In this document: positions 8,366-18,079 of the stretch, one piece after another
Layout: every line of letters begins with the position of its first letter
Numbering within the stretch: position 1 is the stretch's first letter
NCBI GenBank assembly: GCA_016744675.1
Contig: JADGDX010000014.1
Coordinates: forward strand, 1 to 64,000
From: Desulfuromusa sp.
GTDB lineage: Bacteria > Desulfobacterota > Desulfuromonadia > Desulfuromonadales > Geopsychrobacteraceae
Direction of reading: 5' to 3'
Length of the DNA stretch: 64,000 nucleotides
Made by a program: the position numbers and the translations under genes
The notes under the pieces: generated by a model
Databases searched by the model: none
The model's input: only the letters and a program-made list of their open reading frames with translations
Told to the model about the DNA's origin: nothing

Positions 8366-9727
8366 ATGGCTGAAGACAAAGCACGACATCTCAATATACG
8401 TGAGAAAGCAAAGTTTTTGCTTTGGGAGCAGAATCCTGCTGATTTATCGCTGTTACAGCGGATTATTCTTCGTCAAGTTCAAACCATTGCTTTGGTTCTA
8501 CGAGATTTTTCAGTCAATCAGTGTCTGCTACGTTCTGCAGCATTAACCTATTATACGATGTTATCTTTGGTCCCTTTGTTGGCATTGACATTTGCTCTGT
8601 TAAAGGCATTTGGGGTTCAAAATCTACTCCAGCCTTTGATTATTGAAAAGTTGAATGTTGGTGATGGGCAAGCTGCTGATGTCATTCTTGGGTATATTAA
8701 CAACACTCAAGTAACACAGCTGGGAGCTGTTGGACTGGTATTCTTACTTGTTGCAGTGGTCTCTTTGCTCACCAATGTTGAGAAAACTTTCAATCACGTT
8801 TGGGGGGTCAAAGATATTCGCCCGCTACTACGCCGATTTGCAGACTATCTGTCAGTTATTTTGGCTGGGCCGATTCTTATCATTGGCGCGATCTCTATGA
8901 CATCGACACTTGCCAGTAATAATCTGGTGCAAAAGTTGATTGAAATGCAGATGGTTGGATCATTTATTTTACTTCTTTTTAAAATCACACCTTTTTTCTT
9001 TATGTGGCTAGCATTTACTGGGCTGTACGTTTTTATGTCCAATATTAAAGTTGAATGGCGGGCTGCTTTTATTGGTGGGGTTGTAGGGGGCACCTTATGG
9101 CAATTTGCTCAGGTGGGATATGTTCACTTTCAGGTTGGTGTTGGGCGTTATAATGCTATCTACGGGACCATGGCAGCTCTACCGATATTTATGGTCTGGC
9201 TTTACCTTTCGTGGGTAATCGTTCTGTTTGGTCTTGGAGTGTGTTACGCAAAACAAAATTTACGCACGAGTGGACGTGATTTGCGTGGAACGGAGGTTAG
9301 CCGAAATAGTTTTGATCAAGTTGCCCTTGCTATATTGGTTACCTTGGCGGATCGCTTTACGAAAGGGGACAAGCCTCTCAGTAACGAGCAGTTAGCTAAA
9401 TTCTTATATATTCCACCTCGACTTTGCCGCAGTATCCTTAGGCTGCTCATCGGTATTGGTTATGTTTCTGAACTGTGTACCATTGCTGGGCGTTGTCAAT
9501 ATCAACTAGGTCGCTCAGCAGAAGACCTTCGTCTCGCTGATATTTTGAAGGAAATGGGTGATTTTGGCGAAGAAGCTCTTTATTTGCATCCCCATCCACA
9601 AACTCTGATTGCTTTAGAGACTTGCCGTAAGATTGATGGATTGGTGGGGGAGGGCTTAGATGGGACAACGCTTAAAGATTTGGTGTCGCGATGCCAGGAT
9701 CAAAATTGCGTTGTTAAAATGAGGTAA
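8366..9727 (+). CDS. YihY/BrkB-family membrane protein with C-terminal winged helix
   Basis: A 453-residue integral membrane protein. The YihY core (residues about 45-300) has six membrane spans, the conserved ALTYYTMLSLVPLLAL start and the YNAIYGTMAALPIFMVWLYLSW block. A soluble C-terminal extension (about 320-450) contains a winged-helix-like segment (PLSNEQLAKFLYIPPRLCRSIL), seen in delta-proteobacterial members. The family was once annotated as RNase BN, which is wrong; the function is unknown, possibly transport or envelope. It follows the M16 pair by 43 bases in the same direction and may be co-transcribed. Confidence 0.9.
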   Translation: MAEDKARHLNIREKAKFLLWEQNPADLSLLQRIILRQVQTIALVLRDFSVNQCLLRSAALTYYTMLSLVPLLALTFALLKAFGVQNLLQPLIIEKLNVGDGQAADVILGYINNTQVTQLGAVGLVFLLVAVVSLLTNVEKTFNHVWGVKDIRPLLRRFADYLSVILAGPILIIGAISMTSTLASNNLVQKLIEMQMVGSFILLLFKITPFFFMWLAFTGLYVFMSNIKVEWRAAFIGGVVGGTLWQFAQVGYVHFQVGVGRYNAIYGTMAALPIFMVWLYLSWVIVLFGLGVCYAKQNLRTSGRDLRGTEVSRNSFDQVALAILVTLADRFTKGDKPLSNEQLAKFLYIPPRLCRSILRLLIGIGYVSELCTIAGRCQYQLGRSAEDLRLADILKEMGDFGEEALYLHPHPQTLIALETCRKIDGLVGEGLDGTTLKDLVSRCQDQNCVVKMR

Positions 9728-9732
9728 TTCGT

Positions 9733-10431
9733 TCAGGGCTTAAAACACTTTAGTTCAATCTTTCCATTCTCCATTTCGGCATAAGAAAACTGCTGGATCC
9801 AATCGCCAAGAGCGATAATTCTCACGTTTTCATGTTGAATGTCGAGTGGATGATGAAAATGTCCACAAACAACAACATCGCTCTTGCTTTCTTCTGAAAA
9901 TGGGATGAGATAAGACGTCGGGTCGTGATGACTTCTATGTGGATTGTTTTTAGAACTTTTATTGCTCAGCCACAGAGCAAATGCCCAGACGAAATCGGGA
10001 TGAACAATTTTTGCTAAGAGTTTTATGGGGCTGCTACGCCAGAACTTACGCAACATTTGATATTTACTGTCTGGATTCAGGAGATCACCATGGCTGATCA
10101 GTATTTTTTTTTCATCCCATGAAATGATCTTCTGATCAGGAATAACGGTACAGTTTAGAGTCTCTGTGAAGTAAGAACCGAGGTTAAAATCGTGGTTTCC
10201 TTCAACAAAATATAGTTTTGTTCCTGAATCAGATAACTGACGTAATTTTTCTAGTAGTGGAATATAGGCAGTGAAAACCAGATGTTTATACCCCAGCCAG
10301 AATTCAAAAATATCGCCTAGCAGAAAAAGGGCATCGAGGTCTTTTTGCTGGTTGAGAAAGTCGAGTAAAAACTTGTAGTTTTTATCCGTTGGTTGGCGTA
10401 AGTGTGCATCTGATAGAAATATTGCTTTCAT
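9733..10431 (-). CDS. lpxH: UDP-2,3-diacylglucosamine diphosphatase-type phosphoesterase
   Basis: A 232-residue calcineurin-like phosphoesterase with all metal motifs: SDAHL (residues 6-10), LGDIFEFW, EGNHDF, SHGD and CGHFHH. The FEFWLGY segment and length suit LpxH, the enzyme that splits UDP-2,3-diacylglucosamine to lipid X in lipid A synthesis, working at the inner face of the cytoplasmic membrane. The start MKAIFLSDAHL at 10431 fits the family; an in-frame TTG at 10476 adds 15 unlikely residues. No strong ribosome site is seen for either. A related YbbF-like pyrophosphatase cannot be excluded. Confidence 0.82.
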   Translation of the reverse strand: MKAIFLSDAHLRQPTDKNYKFLLDFLNQQKDLDALFLLGDIFEFWLGYKHLVFTAYIPLLEKLRQLSDSGTKLYFVEGNHDFNLGSYFTETLNCTVIPDQKIISWDEKKILISHGDLLNPDSKYQMLRKFWRSSPIKLLAKIVHPDFVWAFALWLSNKSSKNNPHRSHHDPTSYLIPFSEESKSDVVVCGHFHHPLDIQHENVRIIALGDWIQQFSYAEMENGKIELKCFKP

Positions 10432-10555
10432 GCACGCGACTATAAAGAGCTGGTAGATGATTGTCAATTGAATCAAATAATGAGCTTGGGTGATGGTTTT
10501 CTTGGATATGAGCGATCCATTGATCCCTATATTGTACTGAGTAAGGGAGTGAAAG

Positions 10556-11326
10556 ATGTCTGTTGAAGATTTATTAGAAAGGGGCCTAAAGGCTCAAGAA
10601 CTTGGAGATATGAAATCAGCACAGCAATGTTTTCAGCAGGTTCTCGACACAATAGAATCGGCTGAAGTTTGGCAACTCTTGGCAGAAATTCAAATAGACG
10701 ATGGAGCCTTCAATAAGGCACATAAGAGTCTTTCTGCAGGTCTGAAACTAGAACCAGAAAATGTTGATTTGTTGTTCTCTTTAGGGGATCTTTACCTCGA
10801 AGAAGAAAATCACAGCAAGGCCATCGCGACTTATCAACAGATTGCTAAACTTGATCCAGAAGAGGTTGATGCCTGGGTCAGTGAAGCTGTAGCGCAAATG
10901 AATATTCAGGATTTGGAAGGAGCTGAACGGACCTGTCGGAGAGCACTTGAAATCGATCCGGAATCAGCCTTTGCCTTTAATGCCCTCGGCGATATCTGTG
11001 TCGCGAGGAATAACAATGAAGAGGCGATTCGTTCATTCCAAAAGGCAATAGAGATAGACGAATCAGATCCTCAACCGTATCTGAGTTTGGCAGAAATTTT
11101 CTACGATTCTGACATATTGGATCGTGCCGAGGAGTGCTGCCAAAAAGGGTTAGCATTAGACCCTAGGTTGCCTTTGGGTTATTTAACGCTTGGTTATATC
11201 TTCCTAGATCAAGATCGTCATCAGGAAGCGATTGATAATTTTCAGCAGTTTTTACGCTTAGAAAAAAGCCTTGCAGCAAAAAATATACGTGACGAGGTTG
11301 CCGCAGTTATTGAAGGGTTGAAGTGA
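10556..11326 (+). CDS. Tetratricopeptide repeat protein
   Basis: A 256-residue soluble protein made almost wholly of TPR units (six or seven), e.g. the AFNALGDICVARNNNEEAIR unit around residue 142-161 and the LGYLTLGYIFLDQDRHQEAI unit near 220. It has no signal peptide and is very acidic (Glu/Asp rich). TPR arrays bind partner proteins; the partner is not apparent. The start ATG follows AAGGGAG. It stands 81 bases upstream of the Kef-type antiporter in the same direction. Confidence 0.85.
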   Translation: MSVEDLLERGLKAQELGDMKSAQQCFQQVLDTIESAEVWQLLAEIQIDDGAFNKAHKSLSAGLKLEPENVDLLFSLGDLYLEEENHSKAIATYQQIAKLDPEEVDAWVSEAVAQMNIQDLEGAERTCRRALEIDPESAFAFNALGDICVARNNNEEAIRSFQKAIEIDESDPQPYLSLAEIFYDSDILDRAEECCQKGLALDPRLPLGYLTLGYIFLDQDRHQEAIDNFQQFLRLEKSLAAKNIRDEVAAVIEGLK

Positions 11327-11407
11327 TGTTACATTTGAAGCGATTGCGTTGTGCTTCGGTTTAAGAACTGAGGATATGCCACCCATTATTTTTTATAGAG
11401 AGATGCT

Positions 11408-13366
11408 ATGGGAATAGCTGCTGACATCATAATCATCATTGTTGCTGCACTCGTTGGAGGGCTGATTGCACAGAAAATGCGTCAGCCATTATTGCTTGGC
11501 TATATCTTTGTTGGTGTTTTTATTGGCCCATTTTCCATTGGGATCATTTCTGATCCTCATGAAGTTGAAAAACTCGCCGAAATCGGAGTTGCATTGTTGT
11601 TGTTTGCGCTAGGGTTGGAGTTTTCTCTTCAAGATTTAAAACCAGTTAAATATGTTGCTTTGATCGGCGGATCGATACAAATAATATTAACAATTGGATA
11701 TGGATATCTGATTGGATCCTGGCTGGGATGGGAGACTGGACCTTCTCTTTGGCTCGGTGGGCTGATCTCTCTTTCTAGTACGATGGTTATTTTGAAAACC
11801 TTGATGGCTCAAGGGATGATAGGGACTTTGTCAAGCCGTGTCATGATTGGGCTCTTGGTTGTTCAAGATTTGGCTGTAGTCTTACTGCTTATTCTTCTAC
11901 CTCAACTATCAAATCCTGCAGACGGCTTGCCCGCTCTCGGTTTTGCTCTGTTGAAGTCAATTGTTTTTATTGCTGTGATGTTGTTCCTTGGAACGCGCCT
12001 TCTACCGAAACTCCTTACAATTATTGCACGTTGGAATTCCCGAGAACTGTTTCTTCTCGCAATTATAGCGATTGGTTTGGGGATTGGCTATGCGACATAT
12101 TTGCTTGGTCTCTCTTTTGCTTTTGGGGCCTTTGTTGCTGGAATGGTTCTCAGTGAGTCAGACTATGGACATCAAGCCCTAAGTGACATTATCCCTCTCC
12201 GAGATCTCTTTGGCCTCCTTTTCTTTACATCTGTCGGAATGCTTCTGGACCCAATCTTTCTTTTTGAACATTGGTCGGGAGTTTTGCAGCTTGTTTTGCT
12301 CGTTGCCATTGGTAAAAGCTTTATACTTGCAGCTATTGTCCGCAGCTTCGGCTATGGAAATGTCATTCCGTTTGCTGTTGGCTTGGGGATGTTTCAGATT
12401 GGTGAATTTTCTTTTGTTCTCGGACGTGTCGGTGTCGAGGGTGGGTTTCTCGATCTGAACCAATATTCATATGTTTTGTCTGCGACGATTATCAGCATGT
12501 TTATAACCCCTTTTGCATCAGCTTTCACGGCACCATTGTATGGGTTGAAGAAGCGTTTTTTTACAAAAGAAACTTTGGAGACAGTCAACCTTCCTCAAGA
12601 CGGTTTACATGGCCATATTGTTATTGCCGGTGGTGGGAGAATTGGACAGCATGTTGCGTATATTCTAAATCAACTTGACGTTCCCTTCGTTATTATCGAA
12701 TTGAGTCATCGAACCATTGAGCAATGTAAGCAAAATGGTTATCCCGCTATCTATGGTGATGCAGCCCAGCCTGTTGTTTTGGAAGCAGCAAATCTGGCCG
12801 AGGCAAGACAATTCCTAGTGACAACTCCACATATCACAACAACTGAGACCATTGTACGCTTTGTCCGTAAACACTTCCCTGATCTTAATATCGTCGTTCG
12901 ATCAGGTGGTGCTGAACAGATGGAGGCCCTCTATGAAGATGGCGTTTATATGGTCATTCGACCTGAGTTAGAAGGAGGGCTTGAAATTGCCCGTCAGGTT
13001 TTGTTGAATTTAGATATCCCCGTTCCTGTGATTCAGAAATTTACTGATGCTGCTCGGCAAGACCATTATCAACAGCTATCCGATGATCAAGCTGGTTTGG
13101 ATAATATCAGGCTACTACAGAAGGCCCGTGATTTTCTTGAATTGAATTGGGAAGAATTAAGCGAGGAAAATCATATGGTCGGCCGCAGCCTACGTCAGCT
13201 GGATATCCGTCAAACCACAGGGGCATCCGTTGTTGGGGTCCTTCGAGATGGGACTTTTATAGCAAACCCCTCTGCTGATTTAGTTTTTCTTGTTGGAGAT
13301 ATGGTCGCTTCTATCAGTAGCCCACAACAATGCTACTGGCCTCAAGCGGCTGAATCAAAGGGCTAA
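11408..13366 (+). CDS. Kef-type cation/proton antiporter with RCK domains
   Basis: A 652-residue CPA2-family transporter. Residues about 1-385 form the Na/H exchanger-type membrane domain with a dozen helices. A TrkA-N/RCK domain begins near 400, with the Rossmann nucleotide motif [10 protein letters not shown] and the GDAA acidic segment, and a TrkA-C domain ends the protein (residues about 575-645). This order matches KefB/KefC/YbaL-type potassium efflux systems, which are gated by NAD(H) or glutathione adducts. No ancillary KefF/KefG gene is adjacent. A strong terminator follows the stop. Confidence 0.92.
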   Translation: MGIAADIIIIIVAALVGGLIAQKMRQPLLLGYIFVGVFIGPFSIGIISDPHEVEKLAEIGVALLLFALGLEFSLQDLKPVKYVALIGGSIQIILTIGYGYLIGSWLGWETGPSLWLGGLISLSSTMVILKTLMAQGMIGTLSSRVMIGLLVVQDLAVVLLLILLPQLSNPADGLPALGFALLKSIVFIAVMLFLGTRLLPKLLTIIARWNSRELFLLAIIAIGLGIGYATYLLGLSFAFGAFVAGMVLSESDYGHQALSDIIPLRDLFGLLFFTSVGMLLDPIFLFEHWSGVLQLVLLVAIGKSFILAAIVRSFGYGNVIPFAVGLGMFQIGEFSFVLGRVGVEGGFLDLNQYSYVLSATIISMFITPFASAFTAPLYGLKKRFFTKETLETVNLPQDGLHGHIVIAGGGRIGQHVAYILNQLDVPFVIIELSHRTIEQCKQNGYPAIYGDAAQPVVLEAANLAEARQFLVTTPHITTTETIVRFVRKHFPDLNIVVRSGGAEQMEALYEDGVYMVIRPELEGGLEIARQVLLNLDIPVPVIQKFTDAARQDHYQQLSDDQAGLDNIRLLQKARDFLELNWEELSEENHMVGRSLRQLDIRQTTGASVVGVLRDGTFIANPSADLVFLVGDMVASISSPQQCYWPQAAESKG

Positions 13367-13370
13367 ATAA

Positions 13371-13404
13371 AAAGGCTACCACATTTGTAAGTGGTAGCCT
13401 TTTT
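13371..13404. terminator. Bidirectional rho-independent terminator
   Basis: GGCTACCAC (13374-13382) pairs with GTGGTAGCC (13391-13399), flanked by an A-run on the left and a T-run on the right. It serves the antiporter gene and the convergent cysteine-rich gene. Confidence 0.9.
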
Positions 13405-13431
13405 AAAAATAAATATTTGACTGATTTCAGA

Positions 13432-13716
13432 TTATTTACCGGCAGCAGCTCTCTTAGCAGCTTTCAGTGGGTTAACTCTGACATCATCAGTCTTAAGATC
13501 AACCTTTTTGTGGGTTGCAAAATTGCATAGGCCGTTCGCCCACTTTGAAGCAGGGTTCGGGTAAGAGCTGCAAACATCCCCGATGGTTCCTTTGACAATT
13601 CTGTCACAACCTTGACATTCTTCAACAACAACTTGACAGCTGTTGTCCGGGGCGACACACCCAGCTTTTTTCCAGAAACTACATTCGGTACCTGCGAGAA
13701 CCGTTTGGCACTGCAT
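13432..13716 (-). CDS. PxxKW-type cysteine-rich small protein
   Basis: A 94-residue protein with eight cysteines (CQT, ECSF, GCVA, SCQV, ECQGC, VCSS, LCNF) and the sequence NPASKWANG containing the PxxKW motif after which a small family, frequent in Geobacter-like organisms, is named. The C-terminus is Lys/Ala rich. There is no signal peptide. Cysteine pairs suggest a metal or Fe-S site, but the function is unknown. Its ribosome site AGGAGG is strong and a good promoter is present, so it is probably well expressed. A second frame over the same DNA (13464-13751) is a shadow. Confidence 0.8.
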   Translation of the reverse strand: MQCQTVLAGTECSFWKKAGCVAPDNSCQVVVEECQGCDRIVKGTIGDVCSSYPNPASKWANGLCNFATHKKVDLKTDDVRVNPLKAAKRAAAGK

Positions 13717-13765
13717 ATCTTTTTCCTCCTAGATTTTATTCTTTGTTTCAAAGTCAGAACACGTA

Positions 13766-13794
13766 TTAATAGCGAATTTAAAATAATGAGTCAA
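13766..13794 (-). promoter_or_regulatory. Probable sigma-70 promoter of the PxxKW gene
   Basis: Reading the minus strand, TTGACT (13789-13794) and TATTAA (13766-13771) are spaced by 17 bases and lie about 50 bases upstream of the start codon. Confidence 0.6.
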
Positions 13795-13904
13795 CGCTTT
13801 TTTCTATCTCATTTTTCATTTTTTTAGATTGGCAATGTTGGATATTTATTGCTATATGGAATGATGAGGTTTTGTTGAAATTTGGGCAAAGGTCTTGTAA
13901 ATAT

Positions 13905-14174
13905 ATGAATCATGATAATAAAAAACAACTTTGCAAAACCGAGTGGGAAAATATCTGTGAGCAGTGTGGACGTTGCTGCTATGAAAAGTATGATTATCGA
14001 GGTAAAGTCTTTTATACCGACAAGCCCTGTCAGTATCTCGATACTCAAACTAATCTCTGCACGATATATCATCAAAGGTTAACGCTCTACCCTGAGTGTG
14101 CTCACTTAACTCCTGAGCTTGTTCAGGCTGGGATTCTTCCTGATGATTGCCCATATGTTAAAAATCAAAAATAG
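13905..14174 (+). CDS. YcgN/YkgJ-type cysteine cluster protein
   Basis: An 89-residue protein with eight cysteines. CEQCGRCC, then CQYL, CTIY, CAHL and C-P-Y reproduce the order seen in E. coli YcgN (UPF0260), and WENICEQCGRCC aligns with its WESLCDGCGQCC. It probably binds zinc or an Fe-S cluster; no reaction is known. The start is uncertain: ATG 13905 gives a family-like N-terminus but its AAAGG is 12 bases away; an in-frame TTG at 13872 with GAGG just upstream would add 11 residues. It precedes the phosphohexomutase gene by 63 bases. Confidence 0.75.
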   Translation: MNHDNKKQLCKTEWENICEQCGRCCYEKYDYRGKVFYTDKPCQYLDTQTNLCTIYHQRLTLYPECAHLTPELVQAGILPDDCPYVKNQK

Positions 14175-14237
14175 CTAATTTTATGGTATTATCATTGATA
14201 CTTCAGAGTTTCATAAAACTATATTCAGGAGGGTTTA

Positions 14238-15659
14238 ATGTCACATATTAAATTTGGAACATCAGGTTGGCGTGGAATCTTTTGTGAGGACTTTACTCTT
14301 GATAATGTCAGAGTTGTTGTTCAGGCGATTGCTGATCACTTACGCGTAGAAGGGTTAGCAGATAAGGGGGTTGTGGTTGGTTATGATGCTCGTTTTATGG
14401 GGGCTGATTTTTCTCGCGAAACAGCACGTGTTCTTGCTGGGGCAGGAGTTAAAACATACTTTTGCCAACGTGATACCCCTACTCCTGTGATTGCTCATGA
14501 AATTTTGCGTAGAGAAGCTGCAGGTGGAATCAACTTTACTGCCAGTCACAATCCTTATAACTACAGTGGTATTAAATTTTCTCCGGTTTCAGGTGGCCCA
14601 GCATTACCTGAAACGACTAATGACATCGAGAAACGAGCAAATGCCATGCTCGGTGAAGTTGTTTTTAAGGGCATCGATTTAGAGTCTGCAGCCAAACAGA
14701 ATTTGTTTGAAGAAATTGATCCGCGAGAAGAATATTTTGAGACATTAAAAGGCCTGATTGACTTACGGGCAATTGCGGATTCTGGGATGAAGATTGCGGT
14801 GAATCCTCTTTATGGTTCTGGCAGGGGGTACCTCGATCTGATTCTCGAAGAGGCTGATGTGAATGTTGTTAAGATAAATGACCATTTAGATCCATACTTT
14901 GGAGGAAAACCTCCTGAACCTGCAGAAGACTATATTCAGGATTTTATTGCCCTTGTCAGGAGTGATGATGCGATCACTCTCGGATTGGCAACCGATGGTG
15001 ATGCTGATCGATTTGGTATTCTCGATAGTGATGGGAGCTATATTGAACCAAACTACATTCTTGCTCTGCTCTTCGACTATATGATTCGCAAAAAAGGTCT
15101 AAGCGGAGATGCTGCTCGTAGTGTTGCAACGTCACATTTGATTGATGCTGTTGCAAACCATCATGGAGTTAAGATTTTAGAGACCCCAGTGGGATTTAAA
15201 TTTATCGGTGAATATATCAGCGAAGATAAAATTTTGATCGGAGGAGAAGAGAGTGCTGGCCTGAGCATTCGAGGTCATGTCCCCGAGAAAGATGGTATCC
15301 TTGCATGTTTGCTTGTTGCTGAGATGGTTGCTGTAGAACAGAAATCATTACGGGAATTACTCAATGATCTTTATTCTCGCGTCGGTGAAATATATACCAA
15401 GCGGATTAACATCCACCTGTCTCCACAGCTAGAAGCTGCTTTGCCGGATAAATTTGAAAATCCACCGGAAAAGATTGGAGAACGTAAGATTACTGAAATT
15501 ATAAGAATAGACGGTCAAAAATATCTACTAGATGATGGTTCGTGGTTGCTATTTAGAAAATCAGGAACTGAACCTGTTGTCAGGTTGTATGCTGAGGCGA
15601 AAAGTTATGAGACATTGGTCGGATTGATTGAGCTTGGTCGAGATTATATTTTAGATTGA
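14238..15659 (+). CDS. Phosphoglucomutase/phosphomannomutase family protein
   Basis: A 473-residue alpha-D-phosphohexomutase. The phosphoserine loop is TASHNP (Ser near residue 102), the metal loop is TDGDADRFG (near 253), the sugar loop is GGEESAGLS (near 335) and the C-terminal phosphate loop is FRKSGTEPVVRLY. All catalytic elements are present. It interconverts hexose 1- and 6-phosphates, feeding nucleotide-sugar synthesis. GGEESAG favours glucose-type substrates, but mannose or glucosamine phosphates cannot be excluded. AGGAGG precedes the ATG and a terminator follows. A second, divergent hexomutase is encoded at 40.6-42.1 kb. Confidence 0.92.
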   Translation: MSHIKFGTSGWRGIFCEDFTLDNVRVVVQAIADHLRVEGLADKGVVVGYDARFMGADFSRETARVLAGAGVKTYFCQRDTPTPVIAHEILRREAAGGINFTASHNPYNYSGIKFSPVSGGPALPETTNDIEKRANAMLGEVVFKGIDLESAAKQNLFEEIDPREEYFETLKGLIDLRAIADSGMKIAVNPLYGSGRGYLDLILEEADVNVVKINDHLDPYFGGKPPEPAEDYIQDFIALVRSDDAITLGLATDGDADRFGILDSDGSYIEPNYILALLFDYMIRKKGLSGDAARSVATSHLIDAVANHHGVKILETPVGFKFIGEYISEDKILIGGEESAGLSIRGHVPEKDGILACLLVAEMVAVEQKSLRELLNDLYSRVGEIYTKRINIHLSPQLEAALPDKFENPPEKIGERKITEIIRIDGQKYLLDDGSWLLFRKSGTEPVVRLYAEAKSYETLVGLIELGRDYILD

Positions 15660-15700
15660 TCCCTTATCAGGATGTTTTAAATACAAGATAGGTATTGTGA

Positions 15701-15730
15701 AAAAGGGAGGCTTGAATGCCTCCCTTTTTT
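15701..15730. terminator. Bidirectional rho-independent terminator
   Basis: AAAAGGGAGGC (15701-15711) pairs with GCCTCCCTTTT (15718-15728), with A and T runs on the two sides. It ends the hexomutase gene and the convergent Mla-type operon. Confidence 0.9.
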
Positions 15731-16299
15731 TAATTGGCTAAATTATTAACCACTTTTTGGCTAAAACGATTAATTCCTTCATTGAGCGCTATCACTAGAT
15801 CACGATAATTATCACCAATGGATTGTTGATCGACAAAATGCCCCTTTATTGCTTGATCCCTCCCGTTTTCAATAATCCATCGAATATCGACTTGTGTTAT
15901 GCCATTTAATTGTCCATAAAACTTATTGATCATGACTTTGATTTTCGTCCCTTCACTGTGTCCACTTTCCCATGGTCCGACAGTGATGTCGGCATTGGGT
16001 AGCATTAAAGATATGTTTTCGCGGATTGTTCGGGTGATATTGCCTTGGAGTGGTTCAGCCCAACGGTCATTATCAGAATAATCGATCTGATTTTTATCAT
16101 TGAGTGTCACAATTTGAAGGCGGTCTAAATGATCTGGAAAATCAATGAGTTCAAGGTCAATATTTAAACTATTATTGTAAGTCATATGTGGTATTTCTGT
16201 AAAACTTTCAAGGAGGTAGTATTGTTGTGGTTGGGGGTCATTCCCAATTTGAATACAAGCAGAACAGACAAAAAGTAATAATATGATCAAGTAACGCAT
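15730..16299 (-). CDS. ABC-transport auxiliary lipoprotein (PqiC/YmbA type)
   Basis: A 189-residue lipoprotein (lipobox VCSAC near residue 15) with the YYLLES-type start that follows the signal in the PqiC/YmbA family. Members sit in the outer membrane and accompany MCE proteins in lipid movement across the periplasm. It is the last gene of a four-gene minus-strand operon and its start overlaps the stop of the MCE-domain gene by one base, so the assignment rests on context as well as on sequence. Its stop lies in the terminator. Confidence 0.8.
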   Translation of the reverse strand: MRYLIILLLFVCSACIQIGNDPQPQQYYLLESFTEIPHMTYNNSLNIDLELIDFPDHLDRLQIVTLNDKNQIDYSDNDRWAEPLQGNITRTIRENISLMLPNADITVGPWESGHSEGTKIKVMINKFYGQLNGITQVDIRWIIENGRDQAIKGHFVDQQSIGDNYRDLVIALNEGINRFSQKVVNNLAN

Positions 16300-17312
16300 T
16301 ATTCCGGCTCTCCTTTATTTTTTCCACGCAACAGCATCTGTGGATCGCGCTCGAGTTCTGTGACAAGATAATGTATCGAACGTGCCGTCCGGTTAACCTC
16401 TTTAAGAGTTAGACTTAATTGCTCCATCAGTTGTGAATCGTTGGTCGTTAACCCTTTTATCTGCTCCATTGCTTCTTCTGTCGTGACTGACGCATCATTA
16501 ACAGCTTGAACTGCTTGACTGAACTGATCAGCCAATGGATCAATTTTTTTGTCCACATGAATAAGAGCCGTTTGAGCTCTGTCGACTGTTTCTTTCAAAG
16601 ACCGTGTAATTGGGGGTATTTGTTCATTGAGGCTTTTTAGCAAGTGATTCAATTTGGTTGTTGTACTATCGAACTTTGACAAAGCACTATGCAGGCTTGG
16701 TGAGTTGATGAGTTTTTCGAATCCCTCTGCTGATCTGATTAATTTGTCGGCTAACTCCTTGAGAGGAATATCTTCAAAAGTTTTGGTTAACTCTGCAAGA
16801 CTCGATTTAATTGCTGGAAGTTCAGGGTAGTCATGATCGTAACCAGTGAGAATCAAAGGTTCTTCGGGAAGCATATCGAAGTTGACATACAATTGACCTG
16901 TGACCAGACTGTCAAGTTGCATTTGCGCTCGCAAACCTTTTGGGACCAGAGGAAGCATGAGATCATCCCCTTTAATGGTCGTTTTTAGTGATTCAAGAAG
17001 ACTTTTCTGATTCCCTTCGGTACCAATCCGTGAAGCTTCAATTTCAATAACGACCGGAATATAGAATTTAAAATCTTCAATGCGAACCCGTACATTGATC
17101 TCAGTGACCTGTCCTATTTTGACCCCACGAAAACGGACCGGAGAGCCCACCTTGAGACCTTTAACTGAACTGTCAAAGTAGACTACATAACTTCTTTTTT
17201 CAGCGAGAAAGCCACCAGGTCCAAAAAATAGCAATCCTGCAACGCTAAGGATAACAGCTCCGACAACAAAACTACCGATAACCCTTGGATCAATTCTTTT
17301 ACGTCTGTGCAT
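16299..17312 (-). CDS. MlaD-family MCE-domain protein
   Basis: A 337-residue protein with one N-terminal membrane helix (residues about 9-31) and a single MCE domain (about 38-120: the VKGLKVGSPVRFRGVKIGQV segment is typical). The C-terminal half is long, helical and polar, resembling the coiled tail of larger MCE proteins that form a periplasmic needle or tunnel. It would be the periplasmic substrate-binding ring of the phospholipid transporter encoded by the upstream ATPase and permease genes. It starts 15 bases after the ATPase gene. Confidence 0.93.
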   Translation of the reverse strand: MHRRKRIDPRVIGSFVVGAVILSVAGLLFFGPGGFLAEKRSYVVYFDSSVKGLKVGSPVRFRGVKIGQVTEINVRVRIEDFKFYIPVVIEIEASRIGTEGNQKSLLESLKTTIKGDDLMLPLVPKGLRAQMQLDSLVTGQLYVNFDMLPEEPLILTGYDHDYPELPAIKSSLAELTKTFEDIPLKELADKLIRSAEGFEKLINSPSLHSALSKFDSTTTKLNHLLKSLNEQIPPITRSLKETVDRAQTALIHVDKKIDPLADQFSQAVQAVNDASVTTEEAMEQIKGLTTNDSQLMEQLSLTLKEVNRTARSIHYLVTELERDPQMLLRGKNKGEPE

Positions 17313-17327
17313 GCGTTCCCCGCAATA

Positions 17328-18077
17328 TCATGTTGTTCTGTTCAAAAAACGTAAGACACGCTGATCAGTTGACGATTCGTGTAGTTCTTTTGGCGAACCA
17401 TGAGCAATTATAGTCTTTTCTTCAGGATCAAGAAAAATTGAATTATCTCCAACTGCAAAAATACTCGCCAGTTCGTGACTAACAATCACAACAGTTGCAC
17501 CTAAGCTATCACGTAATTCTAAAATAAGATCATCAAGTAAACGTGAACTCACTGGGTCAAGTCCAGCAGAGGGTTCATCAAAAAAAAGGATTTCTGGATC
17601 AAGTGCCATTGCTCTAGCAAGACCTGCACGCTTTCGCATTCCTCCGCTAATTTCAGAAGGGTAATAATCTTCAAATCCAGCCAATCCCACGAGAGAGAGT
17701 TTATAGGCAATGACTTCTTGTATTTGTTTTGGTTGTAGATCTGTATATTCGGTCAAGGGCAGCGCAATGTTCTCAGATAGGGTCATGGAGCTCCAAAGCG
17801 CTCCCCCTTGATAGAGGACACCATTGCGACTTATGATCTTGTTTCTTTCGTCTATTGACGCCTGCCAAAGGTTCTGACCATTAACGCATATATCACCAAT
17901 TGAAGGTTCCATGAGTCCGACGAGATGTCTGAGGAGGGTACTTTTTCCACAGCCACTACCACCCATAATAATAAACACTTCTCCATGTTTAACGGAGAAA
18001 TTCAGATCTTTCTGAATAATAACATCTCCGTAGGCCATGGTCAGGTTGCTAATATCTAGATGGGGAGTTGTTTTCAT
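17328..18077 (-). CDS. MlaF-type ABC transporter ATPase
   Basis: A 249-residue ABC ATPase with Walker A GGSGCGKST (residues 39-47), the signature SGGMRKRAGLARA and Walker B with EILFFDEPSAGLDP. The SGGMRKR form of the signature is characteristic of the MlaF/Mkl group dedicated to MCE systems. It powers lipid exchange at the inner membrane with the STAS-permease gene, which ends two bases before it starts. All catalytic residues, including the switch His in VIVSHE, are present. Confidence 0.95.
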   Translation of the reverse strand: MKTTPHLDISNLTMAYGDVIIQKDLNFSVKHGEVFIIMGGSGCGKSTLLRHLVGLMEPSIGDICVNGQNLWQASIDERNKIISRNGVLYQGGALWSSMTLSENIALPLTEYTDLQPKQIQEVIAYKLSLVGLAGFEDYYPSEISGGMRKRAGLARAMALDPEILFFDEPSAGLDPVSSRLLDDLILELRDSLGATVVIVSHELASIFAVGDNSIFLDPEEKTIIAHGSPKELHESSTDQRVLRFLNRTT

Positions 18078-18079
18078 TG

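Noticed and set aside
13612..13827. 71-codon plus-strand frame over the PxxKW gene
   Set aside because: Shadow of the cysteine-rich gene and its promoter; no ribosome site.
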